A DNA stretch of 64,000 nt from an uncultured Flavobacterium sp. (GCF_951805225.1 NZ_OX638201.1:434001-498000); one strand, 5' to 3'; numbered from the stretch's first letter, positions 41,547-50,383 are shown. The notes: generated from the letters alone by a model not told the origin. Translations and numbers: made by a program.

Positions 41547-42651
41547 TGTTTAATTCTTTTTTAGATCTTGTTAATGCCATAGCAATTACCTGATGCATGT
41601 CATAATATTTGTATTCTGATAATCTTCCTCCAAATATTACATTTTCTTCTTTTAGAGATAGTTCTTTATATTCTTCAAACAAAGCTTGGTTTTTATCATC
41701 ATTTATAGGATAAAAAGCTTCGTTTGATGGATTCCATTCCTGCGGATATTCCTTTGTGATAACAGTTTTGCTTTGTTTACCAAATTCAAAATGTTTGTGC
41801 TCAATTATTCTGGTAAATTTGTAACTGGCATCATTATAATTAACGACAGCATTTCCTTGAAAATTGTCTGTATCGAGAACTTCGTTTTCAAAATGAAGCG
41901 ATCTGTATTCTAAAACGCCAAGTTTGTAATCAAAATATTCATCGATTTTTCCTGAATAAACTATTTTATCCGCAATAGCGTCAAATTTAGCTCTGTCTGC
42001 AAAATAATCAGTATTTGTAACGACTTCAATTCCTTCAAGTAAACCTTCGATTAGTTTATTGTACCCGCCAATTGGAATTCCCTGATATTTATCGTTAAAA
42101 TAATTATTATCGAAAGTAAATCTAACCGGAAGTCTTTTTATAATAAAAGCCGGTAATTCAGTAGCTTTTCGTCCCCACTGTTTTTCCGTATATTCTTTAA
42201 TGAAATTATCGTAAATGTCTTTTCCGGCAAGACTTAAAGCTTGTTCTTCCAGATTTTGAGGATTTTCGACTCCATACATTGCAACTTGTTCCTCAATCTT
42301 TGCTTTTGCTTCCTGAGGTGTTTTTGTACCCCAAAGCTGATAAAAAGTATTCATGTTAAAAGGTAAATTGTATAATTTTCCTTTTGATAATGATAATGGA
42401 GAATTGACGTAATTATTAAATTCAACAAATTGATTTACATAATCCCACAATCCTTTATCGTTGGTATGAAATATATGTGCACCATATTTATGAACATTAA
42501 TTCCTTCAATATTTTCACAATATACATTTCCGCCGGTATGCTCTCTTTTGTCAATAACCAGACATTTTTTTCCTGCTTTTGTTGCTTCATGGGCGAACAC
42601 ACTTCCAAAGAGTCCTGACCCAATTATTAAATAATCATATTGCTTTTTCAT
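41539..42651 (-). CDS. glf: UDP-galactopyranose mutase
   Basis: The 370-residue flavoenzyme converts UDP-galactopyranose to UDP-galactofuranose, the donor for Galf in surface glycans. Motifs: FAD Rossmann start DYLIIGSGLFGSVFAHEA (residues 5-22), CLVIDKREHTGGNVYCE, GAHIFHTND (about 57-65), YTEKQWGRKATELP (about 154), RLPVRFTFDNNYFNDKYQG (about 169-187, substrate arginine) and the C-terminal GRLSEYKYYDMHQVI (about 342). All expected residues are present. It is the first gene of the glf-DUF4422 unit and divergent from the 42706 gene. Confidence 0.95.
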   Translation of the reverse strand: MKKQYDYLIIGSGLFGSVFAHEATKAGKKCLVIDKREHTGGNVYCENIEGINVHKYGAHIFHTNDKGLWDYVNQFVEFNNYVNSPLSLSKGKLYNLPFNMNTFYQLWGTKTPQEAKAKIEEQVAMYGVENPQNLEEQALSLAGKDIYDNFIKEYTEKQWGRKATELPAFIIKRLPVRFTFDNNYFNDKYQGIPIGGYNKLIEGLLEGIEVVTNTDYFADRAKFDAIADKIVYSGKIDEYFDYKLGVLEYRSLHFENEVLDTDNFQGNAVVNYNDASYKFTRIIEHKHFEFGKQSKTVITKEYPQEWNPSNEAFYPINDDKNQALFEEYKELSLKEENVIFGGRLSEYKYYDMHQVIAMALTRSKKELNND

Positions 42652-42705
42652 GACGTAAAAATAGATATTAATTAGTAAATTGCAACAAATTTTATAAAAG
42701 CATCA

Positions 42706-43572
42706 ATGACAGGAAAAATACAAGTTGGTTATCTGGTTTCGTACGATTATGAATTGCTAAAGAATGCATTACCAACGACATACAAAGATGCAGACACGAT
42801 TTTCTTAGCTATTGATAAAAACAGAAACACCTGGAATGGAGGGACTTTCACTATTGAAAATTCTTTTTTTGAATGGCTTGAAGCTTTTGATGTTGACAAA
42901 AAAGTAGTCATTTATGAAGATGATTTCTATGTTCCTGAACTAACAACAATGCAATGTGAAATTAGAGAGCGCAAGATGCTTTCTGAAAAAATGGGTATTG
43001 GAAATTGGTTAATCCAAATAGATTGTGACGAGTACTTTATTGATTTTAAGAAGTTTGTTTCGGATTTAAGAAAGTACGATTCTTATTTAGAGAATCCTCT
43101 GAAAAAATCAATTCAAATTGCTGCATTTTGGATTATTTTATACAAATATACTCCAGAAGGAATTTTATATGTTGACAAACCAACAAAAGCAATCTTCGCT
43201 ACAAATAATCCTCAATATGTTGTTGGCCGCCGAATAAAAGGACAGGTTATTTATACCAATAATATTGTTTTGCACGAATCATTGTCACGAACAGAAGAAG
43301 AATTACGTTTTAAATTCGAAAACTGGGGACATAATACTGATACCAATAAAGATTTCTTGAATAAGTGGATTGCTGTAAATGAAAATAACTATAAAGAATA
43401 TAGCGATTTCTATTATATCGAACCGGAAAGATGGAAAAAGCTGGATTATTTTCCAACAAAAGATATTAAGACAATTAGAGATATTGTAGAAAAATCTGAA
43501 AATTTAAACATTCCAAAAACGAAATTATTCTTTAAGAATTTCGGGCAATGGTTTAAATATTTACTAAAATAA
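42706..43572 (+). CDS. Putative glycosyltransferase-like protein, family unrecognised
   Basis: The 288-residue soluble protein starts with a beta-strand VGYLVSYDYELLKNALPTTY and ends its first half with NWLIQIDCDEYFIDF (about residues 101-115). The D-x-D-E on a strand end is typical of the metal site of GT-A-fold glycosyltransferases. VDKKVVIYEDDFYVPELT and VVGRRIKGQVIYTNNIVLHE are further conserved-looking blocks, the last with a His like the C-terminal metal ligand of GT2-type enzymes. It lies between glf and a WaaP-like kinase in a glycan cluster. The fold call is by pattern only. Confidence 0.6.
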   Translation: MTGKIQVGYLVSYDYELLKNALPTTYKDADTIFLAIDKNRNTWNGGTFTIENSFFEWLEAFDVDKKVVIYEDDFYVPELTTMQCEIRERKMLSEKMGIGNWLIQIDCDEYFIDFKKFVSDLRKYDSYLENPLKKSIQIAAFWIILYKYTPEGILYVDKPTKAIFATNNPQYVVGRRIKGQVIYTNNIVLHESLSRTEEELRFKFENWGHNTDTNKDFLNKWIAVNENNYKEYSDFYYIEPERWKKLDYFPTKDIKTIRDIVEKSENLNIPKTKLFFKNFGQWFKYLLK

Positions 43573-43596
43573 GATTGTTGTATTTTATTGCAATAA

Positions 43597-44391
43597 TTGA
43601 TTAAAATTGAAAAATTGAAAAAGAGCATAATTCTAAATACTTCTTTTATATCCGATCACAAGGAATTACTTAAAGCCATTGAAAACTTCGATTCAAGCGG
43701 AACTCTTTTTGGTAATGGCGATCGTAATCAAATTAAACTTTTTAAGATTGATGATAAAACAGTCAATATTAAGTCGTTTAAAGTTCCTCATTTAATTAAT
43801 AAAATTGCTTACAAATATTTTAGAAAATCAAAAGCGAGACGCTCTTACGAGTATGCTAATGCGTTATTAAAATTTGGAATTGGAACTCCAAGTCCAATTG
43901 CTTTTTGCGAAAATTTTTCGATTGTTGGTTTAGATAAAAGTTATTATGCGAGCGAACATCTTACTTGCGATTTGACTTATAGAGAACTTGTAGAAGTTCC
44001 TGATTTTCCGGATCATGATGCTATTTTAAGGCAGTTTACGAAGTTTACTTTTGATTTGCACGAAAAAGGAGTGGAGTTTTTGGATCATTCACCTGGAAAT
44101 ACTTTGATTAAAAAAGTAAGTGAAAATAAATACGAATTTTTCCTTGTTGATTTAAACCGAATGAATTTTCATGATTCGATGAGTTTTGAGCAGCGTATGA
44201 ATAATTTTAGCCGTTTAACGCCTCAAAAAGGAATGATTGCAACAATGAGCAATGAATACGCAAAGTTTTATAAAGATAAAACTGAAGCTGAAATTTTCGA
44301 AAAAATGTGGCAGGCAACTTCTGATTTTCAAGAAGGATTTGCAAAAAAGAAAAGACTTAAAAAGAAACTTAAATTCTGGAAAAAATCTTAG
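43597..44391 (+). CDS. Kdo/WaaP-type lipopolysaccharide kinase family protein
   Basis: The protein has 264 residues from a TTG at 43597; a TTG at 43615 giving MKKSIIL is equally possible, and no ATG fits. The eukaryotic-like kinase core is visible: nucleotide loop SGTLFGNGDRNQIKLFKI (about residues 32-49), the lysine in VNIKSFKVP, the catalytic-loop variant VEFLDHSPGNTLIKK (about 166-180, Asp then Asn) and the metal-binding FFLVDLNRMNF (about 188-198). Relatives phosphorylate LPS core sugars in the cytoplasm, which helps cross-link the outer leaflet. It follows the 42706 gene by 24 bases, and its stop codon overlaps that of the convergent GT2 gene. Confidence 0.85.
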   Translation: MIKIEKLKKSIILNTSFISDHKELLKAIENFDSSGTLFGNGDRNQIKLFKIDDKTVNIKSFKVPHLINKIAYKYFRKSKARRSYEYANALLKFGIGTPSPIAFCENFSIVGLDKSYYASEHLTCDLTYRELVEVPDFPDHDAILRQFTKFTFDLHEKGVEFLDHSPGNTLIKKVSENKYEFFLVDLNRMNFHDSMSFEQRMNNFSRLTPQKGMIATMSNEYAKFYKDKTEAEIFEKMWQATSDFQEGFAKKKRLKKKLKFWKKS

Positions 44392-45158
44392 CTTTTTGCT
44401 CTGATTTTTTTAAGTTCCTGAAAACGTACCGCAACACTCAAGGCGTTTAAATAACAAATTATAACGCCTCTTTTGCCATCCAGAAAACCAAAACGAACTA
44501 AATATTGATTTAGAAATTGATATACTGGACGAACATAAAAATGGAAGTAATTAGGACTCGTTTTTTTTAATACTTCTTCCTGCGCTTTTAATTGTCCGTA
44601 GAAAATCATTTTTTGCTTATAATCTTCATAATTTGAGTATGAATGATGAATAAGCTTGTTTTTTAGCTTTCCGGTTTTTCCGTTTACGATTAATTTTTCG
44701 TGAACGATTTTTTTGATATTATAACTGGCATTTTCTCTTTTAAAAAGACGAATTATTTTATCTGTTTGCCATCCGCTAAAGCGTAATTTTTTGTTTTCGA
44801 ACATGAAATTACGACGCATGAAATAAGCAGAATCACTATTTTTTTTATTGATTACAAGGCTAATTTCTTCCTGAAGTTCCGGTGTTAGTCTTTCGTCAGC
44901 ATCCATAAAAAGTATCCATGAATTTGACGCCAGACTTAAAGCATAATTGCGTTGAGAAGCAAAATTATCAAAAGAACGTTGAACCGTTTTTACGTTCGGG
45001 AAAGAAGTTGCTATTTCAAAAGTTTTGTCTGTGCTGAAAGAATCTACAACGATAATTTCATCGGCGAAAGCCAAATGATCGAGAACAGTTTTTATATTTT
45101 GTTCTTCATTATAGGTAATTACCAATGCCGTTAAAAGTTGTTTTTCTTGTAAAATCAT
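44388..45158 (-). CDS. Glycosyltransferase family 2 (WaaE/KdtX-like)
   Basis: The 256-residue GT-A enzyme has the donor-site start TALVITYNEEQNIKTVLDHL (residues 10-29), IIVVDSFSTDKTFEIA, the metal motif WILFMDADERLTPEL (about 81-95) and the acceptor-side KLRFSGWQTDKIIRLFKR. The last block and IVHEKL are typical of the LPS-core beta-1,4-glucosyltransferase WaaE group. The start overlaps the stop of the GT9 gene (ATGA), so the two are one operon. The sugar cannot be fixed from sequence. Confidence 0.9.
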   Translation of the reverse strand: MILQEKQLLTALVITYNEEQNIKTVLDHLAFADEIIVVDSFSTDKTFEIATSFPNVKTVQRSFDNFASQRNYALSLASNSWILFMDADERLTPELQEEISLVINKKNSDSAYFMRRNFMFENKKLRFSGWQTDKIIRLFKRENASYNIKKIVHEKLIVNGKTGKLKNKLIHHSYSNYEDYKQKMIFYGQLKAQEEVLKKTSPNYFHFYVRPVYQFLNQYLVRFGFLDGKRGVIICYLNALSVAVRFQELKKIRAKS

Positions 45159-46231
45159 TCTGCAGAAGAGCTAAGATTTTGCTTTAAAAACAATTCGATT
45201 TTATCCTTAAAAAATTCAGGTTTAAATTCCTGATATAAAGACAAAGATTCTTTCTTAAGCATTTTTTCTGTTTTTTGTTCGAACAAATCAGAACGATAAT
45301 CATTTAGATGTACAGAAAGATGCTGAATTCCATCTTCAAAAGTAGCCCAGATTTTCTTTTCGATCCAAGGAGAAAAAATAATAAAAGAGGGTTTGTTCAA
45401 TGCTTTTGCCATATTTATAGCGCCGCCATCGTTACCAATAATAAGATCACATTGATTTACTAAACCAATAAACGAACGCAAATCTCCTCCTAATAAATCA
45501 AAGTAAATTTTTTCCTGAGTCGAAGGTTTACAAGCATCAAATACAGTTTTTGCTTCTTGAATTTGTTTTGGAAAGTAATTGAAAAGAATATTTACATCAG
45601 CATTATCAGCGATATAGTCAACCACTTTTGCCATGAATTCTAAAGGATATGTTTTTAATTTTTCACTTCCTAAAAGGCTTATCATAACCGTTTTTCGGTC
45701 TTTTCGAACATTATGCTTTTCAAAAAGCGCAATCGCTTCCTGATTTTCTTTTTCAGAAACAAATAATTTAGGAATTGGATCTGTTTTTATCTTTAAATCC
45801 AAAGGTTCTAATAATGAAAGTCGTCTTTCAATAGCAAGACCTAAATTGGTTTTTGGGAAAGGCTCAAACGGAACATTATCTGTATATAAAAAGTTTCTTC
45901 CCGGTTTTTTATACGAGATTTTTTGTTTGGCATTACTTAATAAAACCAAAATCCAGCTTTCGAGTTTAGAATAAGCGTCAATTAATAAATCGTACTTTTC
46001 TTTTCGAATCTGTAATCCAAGATTTAATAATTCCTTTTTGCTTTTTCTGTGTTTTTCTTCAAATAATATAATATTGTCGATACTTGAATTGCCTTCAAGA
46101 ACAGCAGTTGTCGAGGCATAAACTAAATAATCTATTTGAGCATCTGGATAAGCAGTACGCAAATTATTGCATATTATACTGCTAATCAAAACGTCGCCAA
46201 TCATTTTTTGTTGAATTACAAGTATCTTCAT
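45155..46231 (-). CDS. Glycosyltransferase family 9 (heptosyltransferase-like)
   Basis: The protein has 358 residues from the ATG at 46231. The upstream extension runs toward a terminator and is rejected. It is a GT-B enzyme with the N-terminal ILVIQQKMIGDVLISSIIC (the Asp of the acceptor site), the mid-protein TVMISLLGSEKLKTYPLEF (about 198-216) and the C-terminal donor motif CDLIIGNDGGAINMAKALN (about 272-290). This is the WaaC/WaaF pattern: transfer of ADP-heptose or another activated sugar to the LPS inner core. It is the first gene of the GT9-GT2 unit. Confidence 0.88.
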   Translation of the reverse strand: MKILVIQQKMIGDVLISSIICNNLRTAYPDAQIDYLVYASTTAVLEGNSSIDNIILFEEKHRKSKKELLNLGLQIRKEKYDLLIDAYSKLESWILVLLSNAKQKISYKKPGRNFLYTDNVPFEPFPKTNLGLAIERRLSLLEPLDLKIKTDPIPKLFVSEKENQEAIALFEKHNVRKDRKTVMISLLGSEKLKTYPLEFMAKVVDYIADNADVNILFNYFPKQIQEAKTVFDACKPSTQEKIYFDLLGGDLRSFIGLVNQCDLIIGNDGGAINMAKALNKPSFIIFSPWIEKKIWATFEDGIQHLSVHLNDYRSDLFEQKTEKMLKKESLSLYQEFKPEFFKDKIELFLKQNLSSSAE

Positions 46232-46271
46232 ATAGAAAACAGAATCATTTTGTTTGATTACAAATTGAAGC

Positions 46272-46319
46272 AAAAAAAAACCAAATTCCAATAATTATCA
46301 ATTCGAATTTGGTTTTTTT
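46272..46319 (-). terminator. Terminator of the LTA-synthase-like gene
   Basis: A 15-bp stem AAAAAAACCAAATTC and complement (46274-46288 with 46305-46319) surrounds a 16-base loop. On the minus strand it ends in a T run. Confidence 0.75.
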
Positions 46320-46353
46320 AATTTGTATTAGAAATCTTTTATTTTAAGATTCT

Positions 46354-48222
46354 TTAAATAACAAGTTCATTATTAATGACTCTTCCATTAAAAGTTTGAA
46401 TGTATGCTTTTAAGAAAGTTTCCATTTTTTTTACTTGTAATTTGTCTGTATGCATTAAGTTTCTTTTTAATAAAACATCTTTTTTCCAGTTGTATAATCC
46501 AATAGTTTCATTGTTTGCAAAAGCTAAATAATAATCATCCTGAACTAAATGATAAGTTCCCTGAAGATAATAAACCGCAAAATTTTGTTTGGATTTATAA
46601 CTTTTCCCAAAACTAATCATATCGCTTTTAATATTGAGATAATCTAAGACACTTGGCATAATATCGGTTTGCTGAAAAATCTTTTCGTCAACACCGGTAA
46701 ATCCAGGATTTGAAGGATCAAAGAATAAAATTGGGATTCTGAATTTTCCCATATTTGTTTTGTCTATATCTTTATCTCCGCCTGCTGATGTGTGATCTGC
46801 AGTAAAAACAAAAAGAGTGTTTTTGTACCAATCTTGTTTTTTTGCAGTATCAAAAAATTTACGCAAAGCATAATCGGTGTAAGCTACACTTTCATGAATT
46901 TCTGTAGTTCCTTTTGGGAATTTTCCTTGATATCTTTCTGGAATTGTATATGGTGTGTGTGACGAAATGGTAAATAATGTCGTGAAAAATGGTTGTTTGA
47001 ATGTTTTTACTTTGGAAGCAAAAAATTGCAAAAATTCCTCATCAAAAACTCCCCATTTACCATCAAAAGATTCTTTGCCTGTATATTCATCTTTACCAAA
47101 GTACTGATCAAAACCGGTTACTTTTGTATATTGATCAAAGTTTTGGCTGCCATTGAAAGCGCCATGAAAAAAGGAAGTATTATAGCCTTTATCTTTTAAA
47201 ATTTTAGGAAGTCCGTCTACTTTATTTAATGAAAAACTAGATGTTATAAATGAATTATTCATTAAACTCGGAATGCTCGAAAGTACAGAAGGAACAGCAT
47301 CGATTGAAACTTTTCCGTTTGCAAAGGCATTTTTAAAATAATGAGATTTTGTTATAAGCGAATCTAAAAAAGGAGTTTGTCCACGTCCAACATTTTCATT
47401 TCCATAGCTTTCTAAAATTATAATGACAACATTTTTTTTGATAGGAGCCTGAGTTGGGTTTAATGAAATTTTTGCATTGTAAATATTGATTAACTCTTTC
47501 TTGTTGAAGTAGTTAGTTTCTTCAATATCATCAGTTTTTGAAATGGTTTTTAAAATAGTAAATGGTGTATTTAAGACTAATCCGGTATTTTGAAGTGCTC
47601 CATATTGAATCGCATCTACAATTTTAATAGGTTTCTCTTGTAAACCTCCACGTCCAATAATTAAAATTATTACAATTGAAATAACCAGATATGCGGATTG
47701 TTTGTAATAATCTTTTTTGGTTAATTTTTGTACTGAAATGTCATTATCTGGTTCAGAAATTAGAAACCATAATAAAATACTAACTACAAAAAAGATAAAG
47801 GTAATATACCAGAACTCTACAAGAAAAGTTGGAATTAATCCAATTGCTTCGTGTTCCATTCCTTTTGCGGTAATCATGTTATAGGTACTTCTTCGGCCAG
47901 TAAATCTAAAATAGATTAGGTCAATAAAGTTTGTTGCTATAAAAATTAGATTGACAGTATAAAAGGCAATTTTTAAAGTCTTTTGATATTTGGGTTTGTA
48001 TTTGAAATTACCCGGAAAAAGATATGCAATTATGAAAAAAGTATTTAAATAAGCAACTGCGGAAAGATCAAAAAGTAAACCGCCAATAAATGTTTCAAAA
48101 GAAAATGTTCCAAATAATTCTATGTTCATGAAATAGAATAAGGCTCTAAATGCGGTGTAAATAATAATAATTAAGAGGAAATTTTTTAAAAATGTTATAG
48201 CGCTTTTTTTGTGATTAACCAT
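46354..48222 (-). CDS. LTA synthase family sulfatase-fold transferase
   Basis: The 622-residue protein has about five membrane helices in residues 10-195 and a large extracytoplasmic alkaline-phosphatase/sulfatase domain (about 255-560). Visible are KNVVIIILESYGNENVGRGQ (metal and nucleophile region; the expected Thr follows in QTPFLDSL), FFHGAFNGSQNFDQY (about 355), ISSHTPYTIPERYQ (about 410) and FTADHTSAGGD (about 460, metal His). In Gram-negatives this family (OpgB/EptA/LtaS-like) transfers phosphoglycerol or phosphoethanolamine to periplasmic or surface glycans. Its place beside LPS genes fits that role. The exact donor is not known. Confidence 0.88.
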   Translation of the reverse strand: MVNHKKSAITFLKNFLLIIIIYTAFRALFYFMNIELFGTFSFETFIGGLLFDLSAVAYLNTFFIIAYLFPGNFKYKPKYQKTLKIAFYTVNLIFIATNFIDLIYFRFTGRRSTYNMITAKGMEHEAIGLIPTFLVEFWYITFIFFVVSILLWFLISEPDNDISVQKLTKKDYYKQSAYLVISIVIILIIGRGGLQEKPIKIVDAIQYGALQNTGLVLNTPFTILKTISKTDDIEETNYFNKKELINIYNAKISLNPTQAPIKKNVVIIILESYGNENVGRGQTPFLDSLITKSHYFKNAFANGKVSIDAVPSVLSSIPSLMNNSFITSSFSLNKVDGLPKILKDKGYNTSFFHGAFNGSQNFDQYTKVTGFDQYFGKDEYTGKESFDGKWGVFDEEFLQFFASKVKTFKQPFFTTLFTISSHTPYTIPERYQGKFPKGTTEIHESVAYTDYALRKFFDTAKKQDWYKNTLFVFTADHTSAGGDKDIDKTNMGKFRIPILFFDPSNPGFTGVDEKIFQQTDIMPSVLDYLNIKSDMISFGKSYKSKQNFAVYYLQGTYHLVQDDYYLAFANNETIGLYNWKKDVLLKRNLMHTDKLQVKKMETFLKAYIQTFNGRVINNELVI

Positions 48223-48452
48223 TTACTTATTATTATCAAATTGTTATTTAACTAGGGGAAATTTTTTGCAAAAGAAAAAAAAAATTAAATAATATAAGAA
48301 AAAAACAGGGGTTATTTGAAGCTTTTTATGTTGAATGTTGATAACCAGTATTTTAGTGTTAAAAATGCATGAGTTGCTTTTTAAACATATAAAATTGCCC
48401 CTATAAGTCATTTTTGTATTAAAATAAGTCGGCTTTTTTAATTCGTATAAAC
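48223..48452. other. A+T-rich gap without a recognised gene
   Basis: Upstream of the LTA-synthase-like gene this stretch holds A-rich runs (about 48268-48304) and no frame of coding character on either strand. It presumably contains the minus-strand promoter, but I see no clean -7 box. Confidence 0.5.
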
Positions 48453-48483
48453 AAAAAAGCCTTCCTGTGATCAGGAAGGCTTT
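48453..48483 (-). terminator. Terminator of dapD
   Basis: A stem GCCTTCCTG/CAGGAAGGC with a short TGAT loop ends on the minus strand in six Ts. It stands 34 bases after the dapD stop. Confidence 0.88.
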
Positions 48484-48516
48484 GATATTTCGAGAGTTGA
48501 ATTTTATATCTAAAAC

Positions 48517-49332
48517 TTAAACAGCAACATCATATTCGCGAAGTGCATTGTTTAATGAAGTTTTTAAATCTGTAGATGGTTTGCGTGTACCAATAATTAA
48601 GGCACATGGAACCTGAAATTCACCAGCAGCGAATTTTTTAGTATAACTTCCAGGAATCACAACTGAACGAGCAGGAACAAAACCTTTCATTTCAACAGGC
48701 TCATCACCAGTTACATCAATAATTTTTGTTGAAGCAGTCAAACAAACGTTTGCACCAAGAACAGCTTCTTTACCAACATGCACACCTTCTACGACTATAC
48801 ATCGAGAACCAATAAAAGCACCGTCTTCGATAATTACCGGAGCAGCTTGCAATGGTTCTAAAACTCCACCAATACCAACACCACCACTTAAGTGAACGTT
48901 TTTACCAATTTGAGCACAACTACCAACAGTAGCCCAAGTGTCAACCATTGTTCCTTCGTCTACATAAGCACCAATATTTACGTAACTTGGCATCAAAATA
49001 ACACCGCTTGAAATATAAGCTCCGTAACGTGCAACAGCATTTGGTACTACACGAATTCCTTTTTCAGCATAACCTCTTTTTAGCAACATTTTATCGTGAT
49101 ATTCGAAAATACCAGATTCCCATGTTTCCATTTTTTGAATTGGGAAATACATTACAACTGCTTTCTTAACCCATTCGTTTACTTGCCATTTGTCTCCAAC
49201 TGGTTCAGCACAACGTAATTTTCCAGCATCAACCAATTCGATAACTTCTCTAATAGCATCAGTTGTAGTAGTTTCTTGTAATAAAGCTCTGTTTTCCCAA
49301 GCTTGTTCAATTATAGTTTGTAAAGAATTCAT
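48517..49332 (-). CDS. dapD: 2,3,4,5-tetrahydropyridine-2,6-dicarboxylate N-succinyltransferase
   Basis: The 271-residue enzyme of the succinylase branch of lysine and diaminopimelate synthesis transfers succinyl from succinyl-CoA to tetrahydrodipicolinate. An N-terminal helical domain (residues 1-95) precedes a left-handed beta-helix with many hexapeptides: VNIGAYVDEGTMVDTWATVG (about 122-141), SGGVGIGGVLEPLQ and VIIEDGAFIGSRCIVVEGV. The length matches the family. It is monocistronic, with its own -7 box (TATCTTTG, 49349-49356) and terminator. Confidence 0.95.
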   Translation of the reverse strand: MNSLQTIIEQAWENRALLQETTTTDAIREVIELVDAGKLRCAEPVGDKWQVNEWVKKAVVMYFPIQKMETWESGIFEYHDKMLLKRGYAEKGIRVVPNAVARYGAYISSGVILMPSYVNIGAYVDEGTMVDTWATVGSCAQIGKNVHLSGGVGIGGVLEPLQAAPVIIEDGAFIGSRCIVVEGVHVGKEAVLGANVCLTASTKIIDVTGDEPVEMKGFVPARSVVIPGSYTKKFAAGEFQVPCALIIGTRKPSTDLKTSLNNALREYDVAV

Positions 49333-49348
49333 AAGTTTTAATTTTTGG

Positions 49349-49377
49349 CAAAGATAAGGTATTTGAGCAAAAGCAAA
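49349..49377 (-). promoter_or_regulatory. dapD promoter
   Basis: On the minus strand TATCTTTG (49349-49356) is preceded 17 bases upstream by TTTG (49374-49377), a good match to the flavobacterial -33/-7 pair. Confidence 0.6.
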
Positions 49378-49398
49378 AAAGTAAAACCTTTGTAAAAT

Positions 49399-49412
49399 GT
49401 TACAGATGTAAC
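49399..49412. promoter_or_regulatory. GTTAC-AGAT-GTAAC palindrome between divergent genes
   Basis: This perfect 5-bp inverted repeat with a 4-base spacer lies between dapD and the PAS gene, upstream of both. The geometry is that of a dimeric regulator site, and no binder is identified. Confidence 0.35.
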
Positions 49413-49502
49413 TTTTTGTTTTTAATTTGATAAATAAAAATCACTTTCTATAATCATAAAGTTCTGAAAAAAGTTCCTCTAAAAGTTTTTTTAATATCAA
49501 AA

Positions 49503-49518
49503 TATGACAAAAGTCAGA
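49503..49518 (+). promoter_or_regulatory. Putative Fnr-like operator upstream of the PAS gene
   Basis: TATGAC-AAAA-GTCAGA matches the pattern TATGAY-N4-RTCATA at 11 of 12 arm positions. A TTTTG at 49519-49523 and a weak -7 box TAATTTCG (49540-49547) follow. If transcription starts about 7 bases after that box, the site is centred near -43, the usual activator position. Compare 58768-58783 and 61277-61292. Confidence 0.45.
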
Positions 49519-49622
49519 TTTTGATTTTTTTCTTCTCTTTAATTTCGCGGCATAATTCCGGAACAACTTAGAACTGGAATTATGAAATACTATTCCAAAA
49601 CAAATCACTTAATCAGTATAAA

Positions 49623-50252
49623 ATGAATCAAGAAAATCAGCTGAGAAACCAAGTTACAGTTATCGATAAAGAAGTCTCGTGGGATAAAACTCAGGTTATT
49701 ATGAGTAAAACAAATGCTTTTGGCATAATTGAATATGCAAATGAGACATTTGTTGATGTTTCGGGTTATGAAGATTACGAATTAATGGGACAACCACACA
49801 ATATTATTCGTCATCCTGATATGCCAAAAGTTATTTTTAAAGTGCTTTGGGAGAATCTTAAAGCTGGAAAAAATTTCCACGCAATTGTAAAAAATCTAGC
49901 CAAATCAGGTAGATATTATTGGGTTATCACTGATTTTGAAATCGCTAAAGATGAAAACGGTGTAATTGTTAATTATTTTGGACGAAGACAATCTGTTCCG
50001 CAAGAAGTAATCACGCAACATATTATTCCTTTATATAAGAAGTTATTGCAAATTGAAGCGGCAAGCGGAGTTGAGTTTAGCGAAAAATATTTGATTGGCT
50101 TTCTCGAAGAAAAAAAGAGAAGTTATGTCGAATATATTAAGGAGTTGATTTATGAACACGAAAAAGGTCAGGCAAAGTTTTCTCAATATGTAGCAGAAGA
50201 GGAGGAGGAAGAAGAGGAAAGAGGTTTTTTCAGAAGGTTATTTAATAGATAG
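49623..50252 (+). CDS. PAS domain protein (Aer-like sensor, no output domain)
   Basis: The 209-residue cytoplasmic protein has a PAS domain in residues 20-125 with TNAFGIIEYANETFVDVSGY, GQPHNIIRHPDMPKVIFK and NLAKSGRYYWVITDFEI. The HNIIRHPDMP block is that of Aer-type PAS domains, which bind FAD and report redox state. The C-terminal 80 residues are helical and end in a run of glutamates followed by RGFFRRLFNR. No kinase, methyl-accepting or DNA-binding domain follows, so it must act through a partner. The Fnr-like site upstream hints at a link with oxygen limitation. Confidence 0.85.
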   Translation: MNQENQLRNQVTVIDKEVSWDKTQVIMSKTNAFGIIEYANETFVDVSGYEDYELMGQPHNIIRHPDMPKVIFKVLWENLKAGKNFHAIVKNLAKSGRYYWVITDFEIAKDENGVIVNYFGRRQSVPQEVITQHIIPLYKKLLQIEAASGVEFSEKYLIGFLEEKKRSYVEYIKELIYEHEKGQAKFSQYVAEEEEEEEERGFFRRLFNR

Positions 50253-50295
50253 ATTTTAATTATATTTTTTTTAGGTTCAGATAATTTGGGTAAAG

Positions 50296-50325
50296 TCCGT
50301 TTTGAGTTTTCAAAACGGATTTTTT
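50296..50325 (+). terminator. Terminator after the PAS gene
   Basis: A 10-bp perfect stem TCCGTTTTGA/TCAAAACGGA with a GTTT loop is followed by six Ts. Confidence 0.88.
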
Positions 50326-50383
50326 ATAGATGAATAATATATAAAATATAGAGATTCTCTTTAAGTTTGTAATTTTTCCTTTC

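Noticed and set aside
46232..46291. 20-codon upstream extension of the GT9 gene
   Set aside because: It runs into the terminator of the upstream gene, and family similarity begins at the ATG at 46231.
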